13,138 nucleotides of DNA from an uncultured Faecalibacterium sp. (GTDB lineage Bacteria; Bacillota; Clostridia; Oscillospirales; Ruminococcaceae): the NCBI GenBank assembly GCA_902463905.1, contig CABQHF010000035.1, positions 1-13,138 of the forward strand, read 5' to 3'. Below are positions 6,269 to 13,138 of the stretch, in pieces. Every line of letters begins with the position of its first letter. Position 1 is the stretch's first letter. Under the pieces are notes generated by a model. It made no database searches, was not told the origin of the DNA, and worked only from the letters and a program-made list of their open reading frames with translations. A program made the position numbers and the translations under genes.

Positions 6269-6490
6269 ATGGCAGAAACCACCAAGAAAAAGAAGAAAAA
6301 GAAGAACGGCAAAAAAACGGCGATCATCTGCATCGTTGTGGCTATCGTCCTCACGGTGCTGATGGCTGTGGCAACGGTGCTGATGAACAAGTACTCCACC
6401 ACCATGTCGTCCATCTTTGGCTTCGGCGAGATGCAGGTCACCCAGCTGGCAGCCATTGCTCCCAACCTGACCAGCTTCGTCATCCAGTGA
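6269..6490 (+). CDS. Small one-TM protein with a poly-lysine N-terminus
   Basis: The protein has 73 residues and no recognised family. The head TTKKKKKKKNGKK (4-16) is strongly basic, followed by one membrane span (about 18-39) and a short outward tail of 34 residues (MNKYSTTMSSIFGFGEMQ and on). The positive-inside rule places the lysines in the cytoplasm, where the acidic tail of the preceding gene product should also lie. AAAGGAG stands 9 bases before the ATG. It starts 60 bases after the preceding stop and ends 29 bases before the glycosidase, so it is an operon member. The lysine codons include a run of seven A residues (6310-6316), a potential slippage site. A role as an assembly or anchoring subunit is inference. 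Confidence 0.8.
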   Translation: MAETTKKKKKKKNGKKTAIICIVVAIVLTVLMAVATVLMNKYSTTMSSIFGFGEMQVTQLAAIAPNLTSFVIQ

Positions 6491-6519
6491 GCACAGTGGA
6501 CTGAAAAGGAGAAAACGAC

Positions 6520-9462
6520 ATGAACAGACGCGAATTTTTAAAGCTTTCGGCAGCCTCTGTGGCAGGGGCCGGTGCAACTGTTTACATTTCCCCCGCATCC
6601 TTTGCCGCCGCTGCCGGTGTGGACGCAGCGTCCGCAGACGGTAACTATTATGACTACCTCACCACCACCACGGATGAGTCCATCGCTTACGCACAGGAGG
6701 TGACCGAGGAGGTCATGCAGGAGGGCGCCACCCTGCTGAAGAACGAGGGCAGCCTTCTGCCGCTGGCCAAGGGCTCCAAGGTGACCCTGTTCGGCACCCG
6801 TACCCGCAGCATGAACATGGCAGGCGGCGAGAACCCTGCCACCACCGAGGGCGCTTCCTCTCTGGATGTGGCACTGGTGGAGCGCGGCACCTTTGATGTG
6901 AACCCCGGCTATGAGCAGCTGCCCACCGAGGGCAGCAAGCTGGAGCTGTCCGTAGAGGAATACGAGAACATCTACGGCTCCAGCCTGTCCACCTACGGCG
7001 GCAGCAACGGCGTGGCTCTGGTCACGCTGGAGCGCAACGAGGGCGAGGGCGGCGACTTCAGCAAGGATATGGGGGCATCCTACGCCAACTGCAACGAGCT
7101 GTCCATCTACCCGGATGAGCTGGAGATGCTGGAATATGTCTGCGCCAACTTCAGCGCAGTCGTCATGATCATCAACGCCAGCAACACCATGGAGCTGGGC
7201 TTCATCAAGGATGGCGGCAGCTACACCGACAAGCACACCGGCAAGACCTACGATTTCAGCAACATCAAGGGTGCGCTGTGGGTCGGCGGCGTAGGCTCCA
7301 CCGGCTGCTTCGCCATCAACGATATCCTCTGCGGCGATGTGTGCCCCTCCGGTCATCTGCCGGATACCTACGTCCGTGACGTGATGTCCACCCCCGCAGC
7401 CATCAACACCGGCAACTACGAGTACACCAACTCCGGCACCAGCAACGGGCAGAGCAGCTACAACAGCATCGACCACTTTGTTATCTACAAAGAGGGCATC
7501 TACGTTGGCTACCGCTACTACGAGACCGCCTGTTACGAGGCACAGAACGGTAACTACGCAGGCTTTGATTATGACAGTCAGGTCATCTACCCCCTGGGCT
7601 ATGGCCTGAGCTACACCACCTTCAGCATGAAGTATGCCGAGACCCCGGTGTTCGATGAGGACACCAACACCTTCACTTGCAAGGTGGAGATCACCAATAC
7701 CGGCTCCGTAGCCGGCAAGGGTCTGGCACAGATCTACGTCGGCCTGCCCTACGTCAGCGGCAGCGGCGTGGAAAAGGCTCACGTTGTGCTGGGCGGCTTT
7801 GCCAAGGCCGAAAAACTGGCAGCTGGTGCCAGCGAGACGGTGGAGATCACCATCAACCGGGACGACCTGTGCAGCTTTGACTACAAGACCGACCGCTGCT
7901 ACATTCTGGATGCCGGCGATTACAACTTCTATCTGTCCGAGAATGCCCACAGCTGGGCATCCATCGACACCGCCGACACCGACCTGTGCTGGACCTACAC
8001 CCTGGACAGCAAGATCACCTACGGCGAAAACAACCCCCGTCCCTCCGATAAGGAAGCTGCCGTCACCCGTTACGACGAGCGCACCAACTATAAGTTCTCC
8101 GATACCGCCGAGGAGGGCAAGAGCCTGAACTTCAGCCGTGAGGACTTTGCAGGCACCTTCCCCACCGAGCCCTCCGCAGCCGAGAGCATCGCCGACGACC
8201 AGACGCTGGCAGACCTTGCAAAGTACGATGCCCGTGCCCGTACCGAGGACCTGACCGAGACTGTCATGCCTGTGACCGCCTCCACCGCTACCAAGCTCCA
8301 GCTCATCGACCTGCGTGGCAAGGACTTTGACGATGAGCTGTGGGATCAGTATATGCAGCAGTTCACCGTGGATTCCATGTACTATATGTTCCGTGACGGT
8401 GCATGGATCGAGCACGCAGACGAGGCAAACGGCGTGCCGGAATCCATTGATATGGACGGCCCCTACGGCTTCTTTGGCCACTCCTTCACCCTGTATGTCA
8501 ACGTGTGGTACTGCTCTGAGCCGGTGCTTGCCGCAACCTTCAACCCCACGCTGGCCCGCAAGGTGGGCGATGCCTTCGGCGAGGAGGCACATACCCAGTC
8601 CACCCCGCTGACCGGCTGGTACGGCCCCGGCTGCAACATCCACCGCAACGCCTTCGGCGGCCGCAACTACGAGTATTACAGCGAGGATCCCGTGCTGGCA
8701 GGCATCATCTGCGCTGCCGAGACCAGCGGCGCATCCGAAAAGGGTCTGATCTGCCTCACCAAGCACTTTGCCCTGAACAATCAGGAGACCAACCGTAAGG
8801 GCGTGTGCACCTGGGCCAACGAGCAGGCCATCCGTGAGGTGTATGTCCACAGCTTTGAAAAGTACATGAAGACCGCCACCATGGAGGTAAAGTACTACGA
8901 GGTAGATGAGGACAACAAGCTCACCCTCACCTCCCGCACCATGAGCGCCGCTACCGGCATCATGACCGGCTACAACCGCATCGGCTCCGTGAACTGCTGC
9001 CACGATACCATCACCGTGCGGGATATCGTAAAGAACGAGTTCGGCTTTACCGGTACCTGCATGACCGACTGCGGCGGCGGTAACGGCGCCGATGACTACA
9101 TGGACTGCGACCACGCGCTGCGCAGCGAGGCCACCGATATCATGCTGTCCACCTGTACCGCCGTGGACCACACCTCCGCGACCGCCGTCACCCGCCTGCA
9201 GCAGGCCTGCAAGCGCATCCTGTTCAACAAGGCGAACGCCAATTGTATGCAGGGCATCGTCAACGGCACCACCATCACCTACGGCGAAGCTCCGTGGCAG
9301 AAGGGTCTGAAGGTAGGCTGGGGCGTTGTGGCAGTGGCGGATGTTGCCTTGCTGCTGCTGGCAGGTAAGAGCCTGAAGGACGAGAAAGAGCGTGCCAAGA
9401 AAAAGGCTGAGAAAAAGGCTGCCAAAAACGATGTGAAGATCGAGGTCAAGGAGGACAAGTAA
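6520..9462 (+). CDS. Double-anchored family 3 glycoside hydrolase with reversed domain order
   Basis: The protein has 980 residues. The Tat-like start NRREFLKLSAASVAGAGA is followed by a GH3 C-terminal alpha/beta domain (about 58-285; GATLLKNEGSLLPL and a GEGGD segment whose Glu176 is the candidate acid/base). An Fn3-like domain spans about 375-475. The TIM-barrel catalytic domain comes last (about 595-910), with GRNYEYYSEDP (714-724), KHF (748-750) and the nucleophile Asp850 in MTDC. Canonical GH3 enzymes run barrel first; the reversed order is known from some ruminal beta-glucosidases. Two motif changes stand out: the usual TDW is TDC, and the Arg of DGPxGxR is missing (DGPYGFFGH). The barrel carries an insert of about 25 residues near 785-810. 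A C-terminal membrane span (931-949) is followed by a lysine-rich cytoplasmic tail. It likely works on the cell surface on beta-linked sugars; the substrate is unknown. AAAAGGAG lies 8 bases before the start. Confidence 0.9.
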   Translation: MNRREFLKLSAASVAGAGATVYISPASFAAAAGVDAASADGNYYDYLTTTTDESIAYAQEVTEEVMQEGATLLKNEGSLLPLAKGSKVTLFGTRTRSMNMAGGENPATTEGASSLDVALVERGTFDVNPGYEQLPTEGSKLELSVEEYENIYGSSLSTYGGSNGVALVTLERNEGEGGDFSKDMGASYANCNELSIYPDELEMLEYVCANFSAVVMIINASNTMELGFIKDGGSYTDKHTGKTYDFSNIKGALWVGGVGSTGCFAINDILCGDVCPSGHLPDTYVRDVMSTPAAINTGNYEYTNSGTSNGQSSYNSIDHFVIYKEGIYVGYRYYETACYEAQNGNYAGFDYDSQVIYPLGYGLSYTTFSMKYAETPVFDEDTNTFTCKVEITNTGSVAGKGLAQIYVGLPYVSGSGVEKAHVVLGGFAKAEKLAAGASETVEITINRDDLCSFDYKTDRCYILDAGDYNFYLSENAHSWASIDTADTDLCWTYTLDSKITYGENNPRPSDKEAAVTRYDERTNYKFSDTAEEGKSLNFSREDFAGTFPTEPSAAESIADDQTLADLAKYDARARTEDLTETVMPVTASTATKLQLIDLRGKDFDDELWDQYMQQFTVDSMYYMFRDGAWIEHADEANGVPESIDMDGPYGFFGHSFTLYVNVWYCSEPVLAATFNPTLARKVGDAFGEEAHTQSTPLTGWYGPGCNIHRNAFGGRNYEYYSEDPVLAGIICAAETSGASEKGLICLTKHFALNNQETNRKGVCTWANEQAIREVYVHSFEKYMKTATMEVKYYEVDEDNKLTLTSRTMSAATGIMTGYNRIGSVNCCHDTITVRDIVKNEFGFTGTCMTDCGGGNGADDYMDCDHALRSEATDIMLSTCTAVDHTSATAVTRLQQACKRILFNKANANCMQGIVNGTTITYGEAPWQKGLKVGWGVVAVADVALLLLAGKSLKDEKERAKKKAEKKAAKNDVKIEVKEDK

Positions 9463-9463
9463 C

Positions 9464-10300
9464 ATGATGACCAGGAATCAGTTTCTGAAACTCAGCGGTA
9501 CCGTTGCGGCAACGGCAGCTGTAAGCTCTGTTCTCACCGGCTGCGGCGGCAGTGCGGTTACTGCACCCACCGGTTTTACCATGTCCAGTGACGGCAGCTT
9601 TGCCTTTACCGGTTCCAAGAGCGCCAGCCGGTACGAGATCTGGGTGTTCTCCAGCCAGTATGCCCCGGCAGACGATAAGCCCACCTCGAACGATGTGCCG
9701 GATGTGATGCAGGTAGTGTCCGCTAGCGATAACACCGCGCTGAGCGGTACTGTGGACGGTATGAGCAGCGTGCCCTTCGGTCTGTACAAGGCTTATGTCT
9801 GCGCTTACAACAAGGACGGTGAAGCTACCGATTTTACCCCCAGCGGTGAGTTCCGCCGCGGCGGCGATCTGTCGGTGCCCAGCATCAAGGTGGAACGCAA
9901 TTACTGGGGCTGCAAGGTCACGGTGAGCGATATCGCTGACCGTCAAAAGACCTCCGGCATCTATGGGTTTGAAGCTGAAATTTACAGTGATGAGGCCTGC
10001 ACCCAGCTGGTGGACAGCACCGATTTTGGCTACGAGGTCACTTCCAATCCCAATGCCGGCAATGGCCCGGATGTAAATAAATTCAACGGCAATACCTGCG
10101 AATTTGCCGTGCCGGAAGTCACTGACCCCTCCCTGCTGGGCGAGGATGGCTTCCTGACCGAGCCCATCACCTACTACGTCAGATGCAAGGCGCTGGGTGA
10201 CACCGAAGCCGAGGCCGTGGAATCCGACTGGTGTGAGCCGGTCAGCGTAGAGATCAACGGCGATAAAAAAGAGGAACAGGGCTTCATGTTCTTCGGCTGA
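9464..10300 (+). CDS. Surface lipoprotein with probable Fn3/Ig-like domains
   Basis: The protein has 278 residues. The signal peptide ends in the lipobox LTGC (24-27), so Cys27 should be lipidated and the protein held on the outer face of the membrane. Its start TRNQFLKLSG resembles a Tat motif with the second Arg lost, and echoes NRREFLKLSA of the preceding glycosidase. The mature part looks all-beta: one probable Fn3/Ig-like domain near 33-135 (YEIWVFSSQ, then LYKAYVCAYNKDGEA) and a second near 145-270 (WGCKVTVSDI, then ITYYVRCKAL). No catalytic motif is visible. AAGGAGG (9448-9454) lies inside the last codons of the glycosidase gene, whose stop is one base before this ATG, so the two are probably translationally coupled. 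It may bind sugar or act as a partner of the glycosidase; this is inference. Confidence 0.85.
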   Translation: MMTRNQFLKLSGTVAATAAVSSVLTGCGGSAVTAPTGFTMSSDGSFAFTGSKSASRYEIWVFSSQYAPADDKPTSNDVPDVMQVVSASDNTALSGTVDGMSSVPFGLYKAYVCAYNKDGEATDFTPSGEFRRGGDLSVPSIKVERNYWGCKVTVSDIADRQKTSGIYGFEAEIYSDEACTQLVDSTDFGYEVTSNPNAGNGPDVNKFNGNTCEFAVPEVTDPSLLGEDGFLTEPITYYVRCKALGDTEAEAVESDWCEPVSVEINGDKKEEQGFMFFG

Positions 10301-10358
10301 TACACTCTTGCTATTTTCTTTTTCATAGACATTTTCTCCTTCTTTTCTTCTTATGTGC

Positions 10359-10414
10359 GAACACGGCTATGCGGGTAGATGCGACCCCATCCGCTCACCG
10401 GCATGGCCGTGTTC
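10359..10414 (+). repeat. Long hairpin 1 of a tandem pair in the inter-gene leader
   Basis: Bases 10359-10375 pair with 10398-10414: 14 contiguous pairs (one G-T), one G-G mismatch, then two more pairs. The 22-base loop holds CCCCATCCG at 10385-10393. Only four T residues follow soon after, so it is a poor terminator. It lies between the lipoprotein and the second glycosidase gene. No known RNA class is recognised. Confidence 0.65.
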
Positions 10415-10415
10415 C

Positions 10416-10471
10416 CTTTTGGAAACGGGATCACGGCGCTCCCCCATCCGGCGTGGTCCTGCTTCCAAAAG
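10416..10471 (+). repeat. Long hairpin 2 of the tandem pair
   Basis: Bases 10416-10424 pair perfectly with 10463-10471, and the stem continues with 10426-10435 against 10452-10461, with G-T wobbles and one internal mismatch. The loop contains CCCCATCCG at 10442-10450. Length (56) and loop-motif offset (26 bases from the stem start) are identical to hairpin 1 although the stem sequences differ. It ends 32 bases before the GTG start of the second glycosidase. Confidence 0.65.
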
Positions 10472-10502
10472 AGATCACGTTTCCACAGAAAGGAGCTTTT
10501 CC

Positions 10503-12920
10503 GTGAAACATCAGGATATCATCGCAAAGCTTTCCCTTGAACAAAAATGCGCCCTGCTCTCGGGCAAGAACACATGGCAGACGCAGGAGTATCCCAAGCA
10601 GGGCGTGCCTGCCGCGTGGTTTTCGGACGGCCCCAACGGTCTGCGGAAGCAGGCAGGCGCAGCCGACCATCTGGGCTTGAACCCCTCTGTGCCTGCCACC
10701 TGCTTTCCCACCGCTGCCACCATGGCAAACAGCTGGGACCCGGCGCTGGGCGAAGAGGTGGGCAGGGCACTGGGCGAGGAGACCGCCGCAAACCGGGTCA
10801 ACGTGCTGCTGGGCCCGGGCCTGAACCTGAAGCGCAGCCCCCTGTGCGGACGCAGCTTTGAGTATTTCTCCGAGGATCCCTACCTCTCCGGCAAAATGGC
10901 AGCCGCCTACGTCCGGGGCATTCAGGCAAACGGTGTGGCAGCCTGTCCCAAGCATTTTGCCGCCAACAGTCAGGAGCTGCGCCGCATGGCCAGCAACTCT
11001 GTGCTGGACGAGCGCACCCTGCGGGAGCTGTACCTCACCGCCTTCGAGATCGTGGTCAAAGAGGCGCAGCCTAAAACCATCATGTCGGCGTATAATAAGG
11101 TGAACGACACCTACGCCAACGAGAGCAAACACCTGCTGGTGGATATCCTGCGCAAGGAATGGGGCTTCGATGGTGCTGTTGTTACCGACTGGGGCGGCTC
11201 CAACGACCATGTGGAGGGCGTGAAGAACGGCTCTACGCTGGAAATGCCCTCCCCGGGTCTGGGCGGGGCACGCAAGCTGCTGAAGGCTGTCGCCGAGGGC
11301 AGCCTGACCGAGCAGGAGATCGACCTGCGGGTGGACGAGCTGCTGGAACTGGTGCTTTCCACCACCGCAGCCATGGAAAAAGCACCCCGCAAGTTTGACG
11401 AGAAGGCACATCATGAGCTGGCGCGCCGGGCGGCTGCGGAGAGCATCGTCCTGCTGAAAAATGAGGGCGGCATTCTGCCCCTGAAGCACGGCAAAAAGGT
11501 GGCACTTATCGGTGATTTCGCCCTCACGCCCCGGTATCAGGGCGCAGGCTCCAGCATGGTGAACCCCACCCGGGTGGACAGCCTGAAGGACGCCATGGAA
11601 GCGGCAGAGCTGGAAATGATCGGTTACTGCGCCGGTTACGAGCGCAGCGGCAAGCCTAACAAAGCCTATCTGGACGAAGCCGTTTCGCAGGCAAAGATGG
11701 CAGAGGCGGTGATTTTGTGCATCGGTCTGGATGAATCCAGCGAGAGCGAGGGCCTCGACCGCACCCACATCGGCATCCCGGCGGTGCAGAAAGAGGTATT
11801 GAATGCGGTCACTGCGGTGAACCCGAATGTAGTGGCTGTGGTCAGTGCAGGCAGCGTTATTGAGACGGACTGGGCTGCGAAGTGCAAGGCAGTGGTGCAC
11901 GGCTATCTGGGCGGGCAGGCCGGTGCCATGATGGAGGTGCTCACCGGCTGGCAGAACCCCTGCGGCAAGCTGGCGGAGACCATCCCTCTGCGGTATGAGG
12001 ACACTCCCGCCGCCCGGTATTTCCCCGGCAGAAAGCAGAACGCCGAGTATCGGGAAGGACTGTACGTCGGCTACCGCTACTACGAGACCGCTAACAAGGC
12101 GGTGCGGTATCCCTTTGGCTACGGCCTGAGCTATACCACCTTTGCGTACAGCGATTTGAAGGTAAATGCAGAGAAGGTCACCTTTACCCTTACCAACACC
12201 GGCAGCGTGGCCGGTGCAGAAATTGCACAACTCTATGTGGCAAAGCCGGATGCAAAAGTATTCCGGCCTGCCAAGGAGCTGAAAGGCTTTGCCAAAGTGT
12301 TCCTCAAGGCAGGGGAGAGCAAAGCGGTCAGCATCCCGCTGGACGATAAGGCGTTCCGCTACTGGAACGTAGCCACCGACCGCTGGGAGGTGGAGGGCGG
12401 CAGCTATCAGCTGCTGGTGGGTGCCAGCGTGCAGGACATCCGCCTGACCGCTGACATCACCCTGCCGGGCACCGGCGCACCCGACCCCTATGCAGGCAAG
12501 GCACTGCCGGATTACTACACTGGTAATGTCCAGAACATCCTGGATGTGGAGTTTGAGACTTTGCTGGGACGTTCCGTTCCAAAGGAAAAAACCGCCATCG
12601 ACCGCACCATGACGCTGGGTGAGCTGCACCACAGCCGCAGCCCATTGTGCTGGCTGATTGCCGGGGTGCTGACCCTGCTGCTGCGCTCCGGCGAAAAGCG
12701 GGGCAAACCGGATCTGAACATCCTGTTCCAGTACAATATGCCCCTGCGGGGTCTGGCACAGATGACCGGCGGCATGATCGGGGACGAGTTTGTGGACGGC
12801 CTTGTGCTGGAGGCAAAGGGCTTTTGGGTAGTTGGCATTTTACGTGCACTGGTAGGCCTTTTGCAGAACTTTGTGGCGAACAGCCGCTATCAGGCAAAGC
12901 TGGACGAGCAGTCCAGATAA
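10503..12920 (+). CDS. Cytoplasmic family 3 glycoside hydrolase, canonical order (beta-glucosidase type)
   Basis: The protein has 805 residues from a GTG at 10503, chosen because AGGAG (10491-10495) lies 7 bases upstream and family homology begins there. The catalytic TIM barrel spans about 8-290, with SDGPNGLR (41-48), SFEYFSEDP (118-126), KHF (150-152) and the nucleophile Asp229 in VVTDWGG. The alpha/beta sandwich domain spans about 305-545, with Glu416 in SEGLDR as the likely acid/base. An Fn3-like domain spans about 550-655. A partly hydrophobic helical extension (about 685-805) follows, of a kind seen in related Firmicutes enzymes. There is no signal peptide. It should release glucose or another monosaccharide from the non-reducing end of imported beta-linked sugars; specificity cannot be read. 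The segment GYRYYETA is nearly identical in DNA to the first glycosidase, so the two are paralogues with different domain order. It is probably cotranscribed with the GtrA-like gene 15 bases downstream. Confidence 0.92.
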   Translation: MKHQDIIAKLSLEQKCALLSGKNTWQTQEYPKQGVPAAWFSDGPNGLRKQAGAADHLGLNPSVPATCFPTAATMANSWDPALGEEVGRALGEETAANRVNVLLGPGLNLKRSPLCGRSFEYFSEDPYLSGKMAAAYVRGIQANGVAACPKHFAANSQELRRMASNSVLDERTLRELYLTAFEIVVKEAQPKTIMSAYNKVNDTYANESKHLLVDILRKEWGFDGAVVTDWGGSNDHVEGVKNGSTLEMPSPGLGGARKLLKAVAEGSLTEQEIDLRVDELLELVLSTTAAMEKAPRKFDEKAHHELARRAAAESIVLLKNEGGILPLKHGKKVALIGDFALTPRYQGAGSSMVNPTRVDSLKDAMEAAELEMIGYCAGYERSGKPNKAYLDEAVSQAKMAEAVILCIGLDESSESEGLDRTHIGIPAVQKEVLNAVTAVNPNVVAVVSAGSVIETDWAAKCKAVVHGYLGGQAGAMMEVLTGWQNPCGKLAETIPLRYEDTPAARYFPGRKQNAEYREGLYVGYRYYETANKAVRYPFGYGLSYTTFAYSDLKVNAEKVTFTLTNTGSVAGAEIAQLYVAKPDAKVFRPAKELKGFAKVFLKAGESKAVSIPLDDKAFRYWNVATDRWEVEGGSYQLLVGASVQDIRLTADITLPGTGAPDPYAGKALPDYYTGNVQNILDVEFETLLGRSVPKEKTAIDRTMTLGELHHSRSPLCWLIAGVLTLLLRSGEKRGKPDLNILFQYNMPLRGLAQMTGGMIGDEFVDGLVLEAKGFWVVGILRALVGLLQNFVANSRYQAKLDEQSR

Positions 12921-12935
12921 GAGGGGAATCACGAT

Positions 12936-13138
12936 ATGAATTTCTGGAATAACTTTGCGGCAAAGCACCCCGCCGCTGCCAAGTGGGTGCGCGAGGGCGG
13001 CCTGTTCGTCATCGTGTCCAACCTCATCACCGTGTTCAAGTACCTGCTGCTGCAGTTTCTGCCCAAGGCCTTTGCCAGCCTGCCCATGGTGGATTTCGGC
13101 TGGCCGGGCATTGATATCACCCTGTTCGGGGAGACCTT
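12936..13138 (+). CDS. GtrA-like small membrane protein, cut by the right edge
   Basis: Sixty-seven codons are visible from the ATG at 12936; GAGGGG at 12921-12926 is the SD. The start NNFAAKHPAAAKWVREG is followed by a hydrophobic span (LFVIVSNLITVFKYLLLQFL), the pattern of GtrA/DPMS-flippase-like proteins, which usually have about 120-180 residues and four spans. Such proteins are linked to moving lipid-linked sugars across the membrane for surface glycans. The GH3 stop lies 15 bases upstream, so the pair is probably an operon, hinting that the glycosidase is tied to glycan metabolism. The rest of the gene lies outside the window, so the family call is moderate. Confidence 0.65.
   Translation, partial: MNFWNNFAAKHPAAAKWVREGGLFVIVSNLITVFKYLLLQFLPKAFASLPMVDFGWPGIDITLFGET

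Noticed and set aside
6538..9465. A 975-codon open frame on the minus strand opposite the first glycosidase
   Set aside because: It mirrors the strong third-position codon bias of the real gene. Its translation is low-complexity (Val/Ala/Gly/His-rich) with no recognisable domain.
10359..10420. Hairpin 1 as an ordinary rho-independent terminator
   Set aside because: The loop is large and only CCCTTTTGG follows, too weak a T-run. Attenuation cannot be excluded, but it is not called as a terminator.
10359..10484. A CRISPR-like array in the tandem leader repeats
   Set aside because: There are only two units, the conserved part is the 9-base loop, and no repeat-spacer pattern or cas gene is present.
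10353..10502. An upstream ATG start giving a 50-residue extension of the second glycosidase
   Set aside because: It has no SD, runs through both hairpins and encodes no family sequence. GTG at 10503 has a proper SD.
10431..12632. A 733-codon open frame on the minus strand opposite the second glycosidase
   Set aside because: It has the same codon-bias cause, no domain pattern, and overlaps a gene with all GH3 motifs.

Overview
The window looks like chromosomal DNA of a GC-rich, gut-type Clostridia. Faecalibacterium or a close Oscillospiraceae/Ruminococcaceae relative is my best guess, from codon bias, purine-rich Shine-Dalgarno (SD) sequences and the style of the proteins. This placement is by eye and not by a database search. 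The window holds nine well-supported protein genes (two cut by the window edges) and one probable gene remnant. I see no tRNA, rRNA, CRISPR array or complete insertion sequence.

Region 1 (1-2870): a divergent pair. A LysR-type regulator (minus strand, cut by the left edge) faces a membrane-anchored FMN/FAD fumarate-reductase-type flavoprotein. The 183-bp gap holds an extended -10 promoter, a CTAT-N11-ATAG dyad at about -65 and a Rex/CRP-FNR-like palindrome over the predicted +1. This reads as a redox-controlled anaerobic electron-sink gene. A terminator follows at 2831-2870.

Region 2 (2750-3060): a decayed small gene on the minus strand, resembling small ORFs carried on Clostridial conjugative elements as I recall them, with its own terminator. 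It separates the AT-richer left module from the GC-rich right module.

Region 3 (3164-5382): a complete two-component operon of an AgrC-like polytopic histidine kinase and a LytTR response regulator, with a TATAAT promoter and a strong terminator.

Region 4 (5383-10300): a 306-bp intergenic region with LytTR-box direct repeats (two 10-bp identical cores 21 bp apart, plus a weaker third) upstream of a good sigma-A promoter. The operon that follows encodes a four-TM protein with a poly-acidic tail, a one-TM protein with a poly-lysine head, a double-anchored GH3 glycosidase with reversed domain order and a lipoprotein with probable Fn3-like domains. The natural reading is that the upstream LytTR system switches on this cell-surface set, with opposite-charged cytoplasmic tails possibly holding the parts together.

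Region 5 (10301-13138): two tandem hairpins of 56 nt each, starting 57 nt apart and carrying the same loop 9-mer, then a canonical-order cytoplasmic GH3 glycosidase and the start of a GtrA-like membrane protein. The two GH3 enzymes could act in sequence, outside and then inside the cell. Substrates cannot be read from the sequence.
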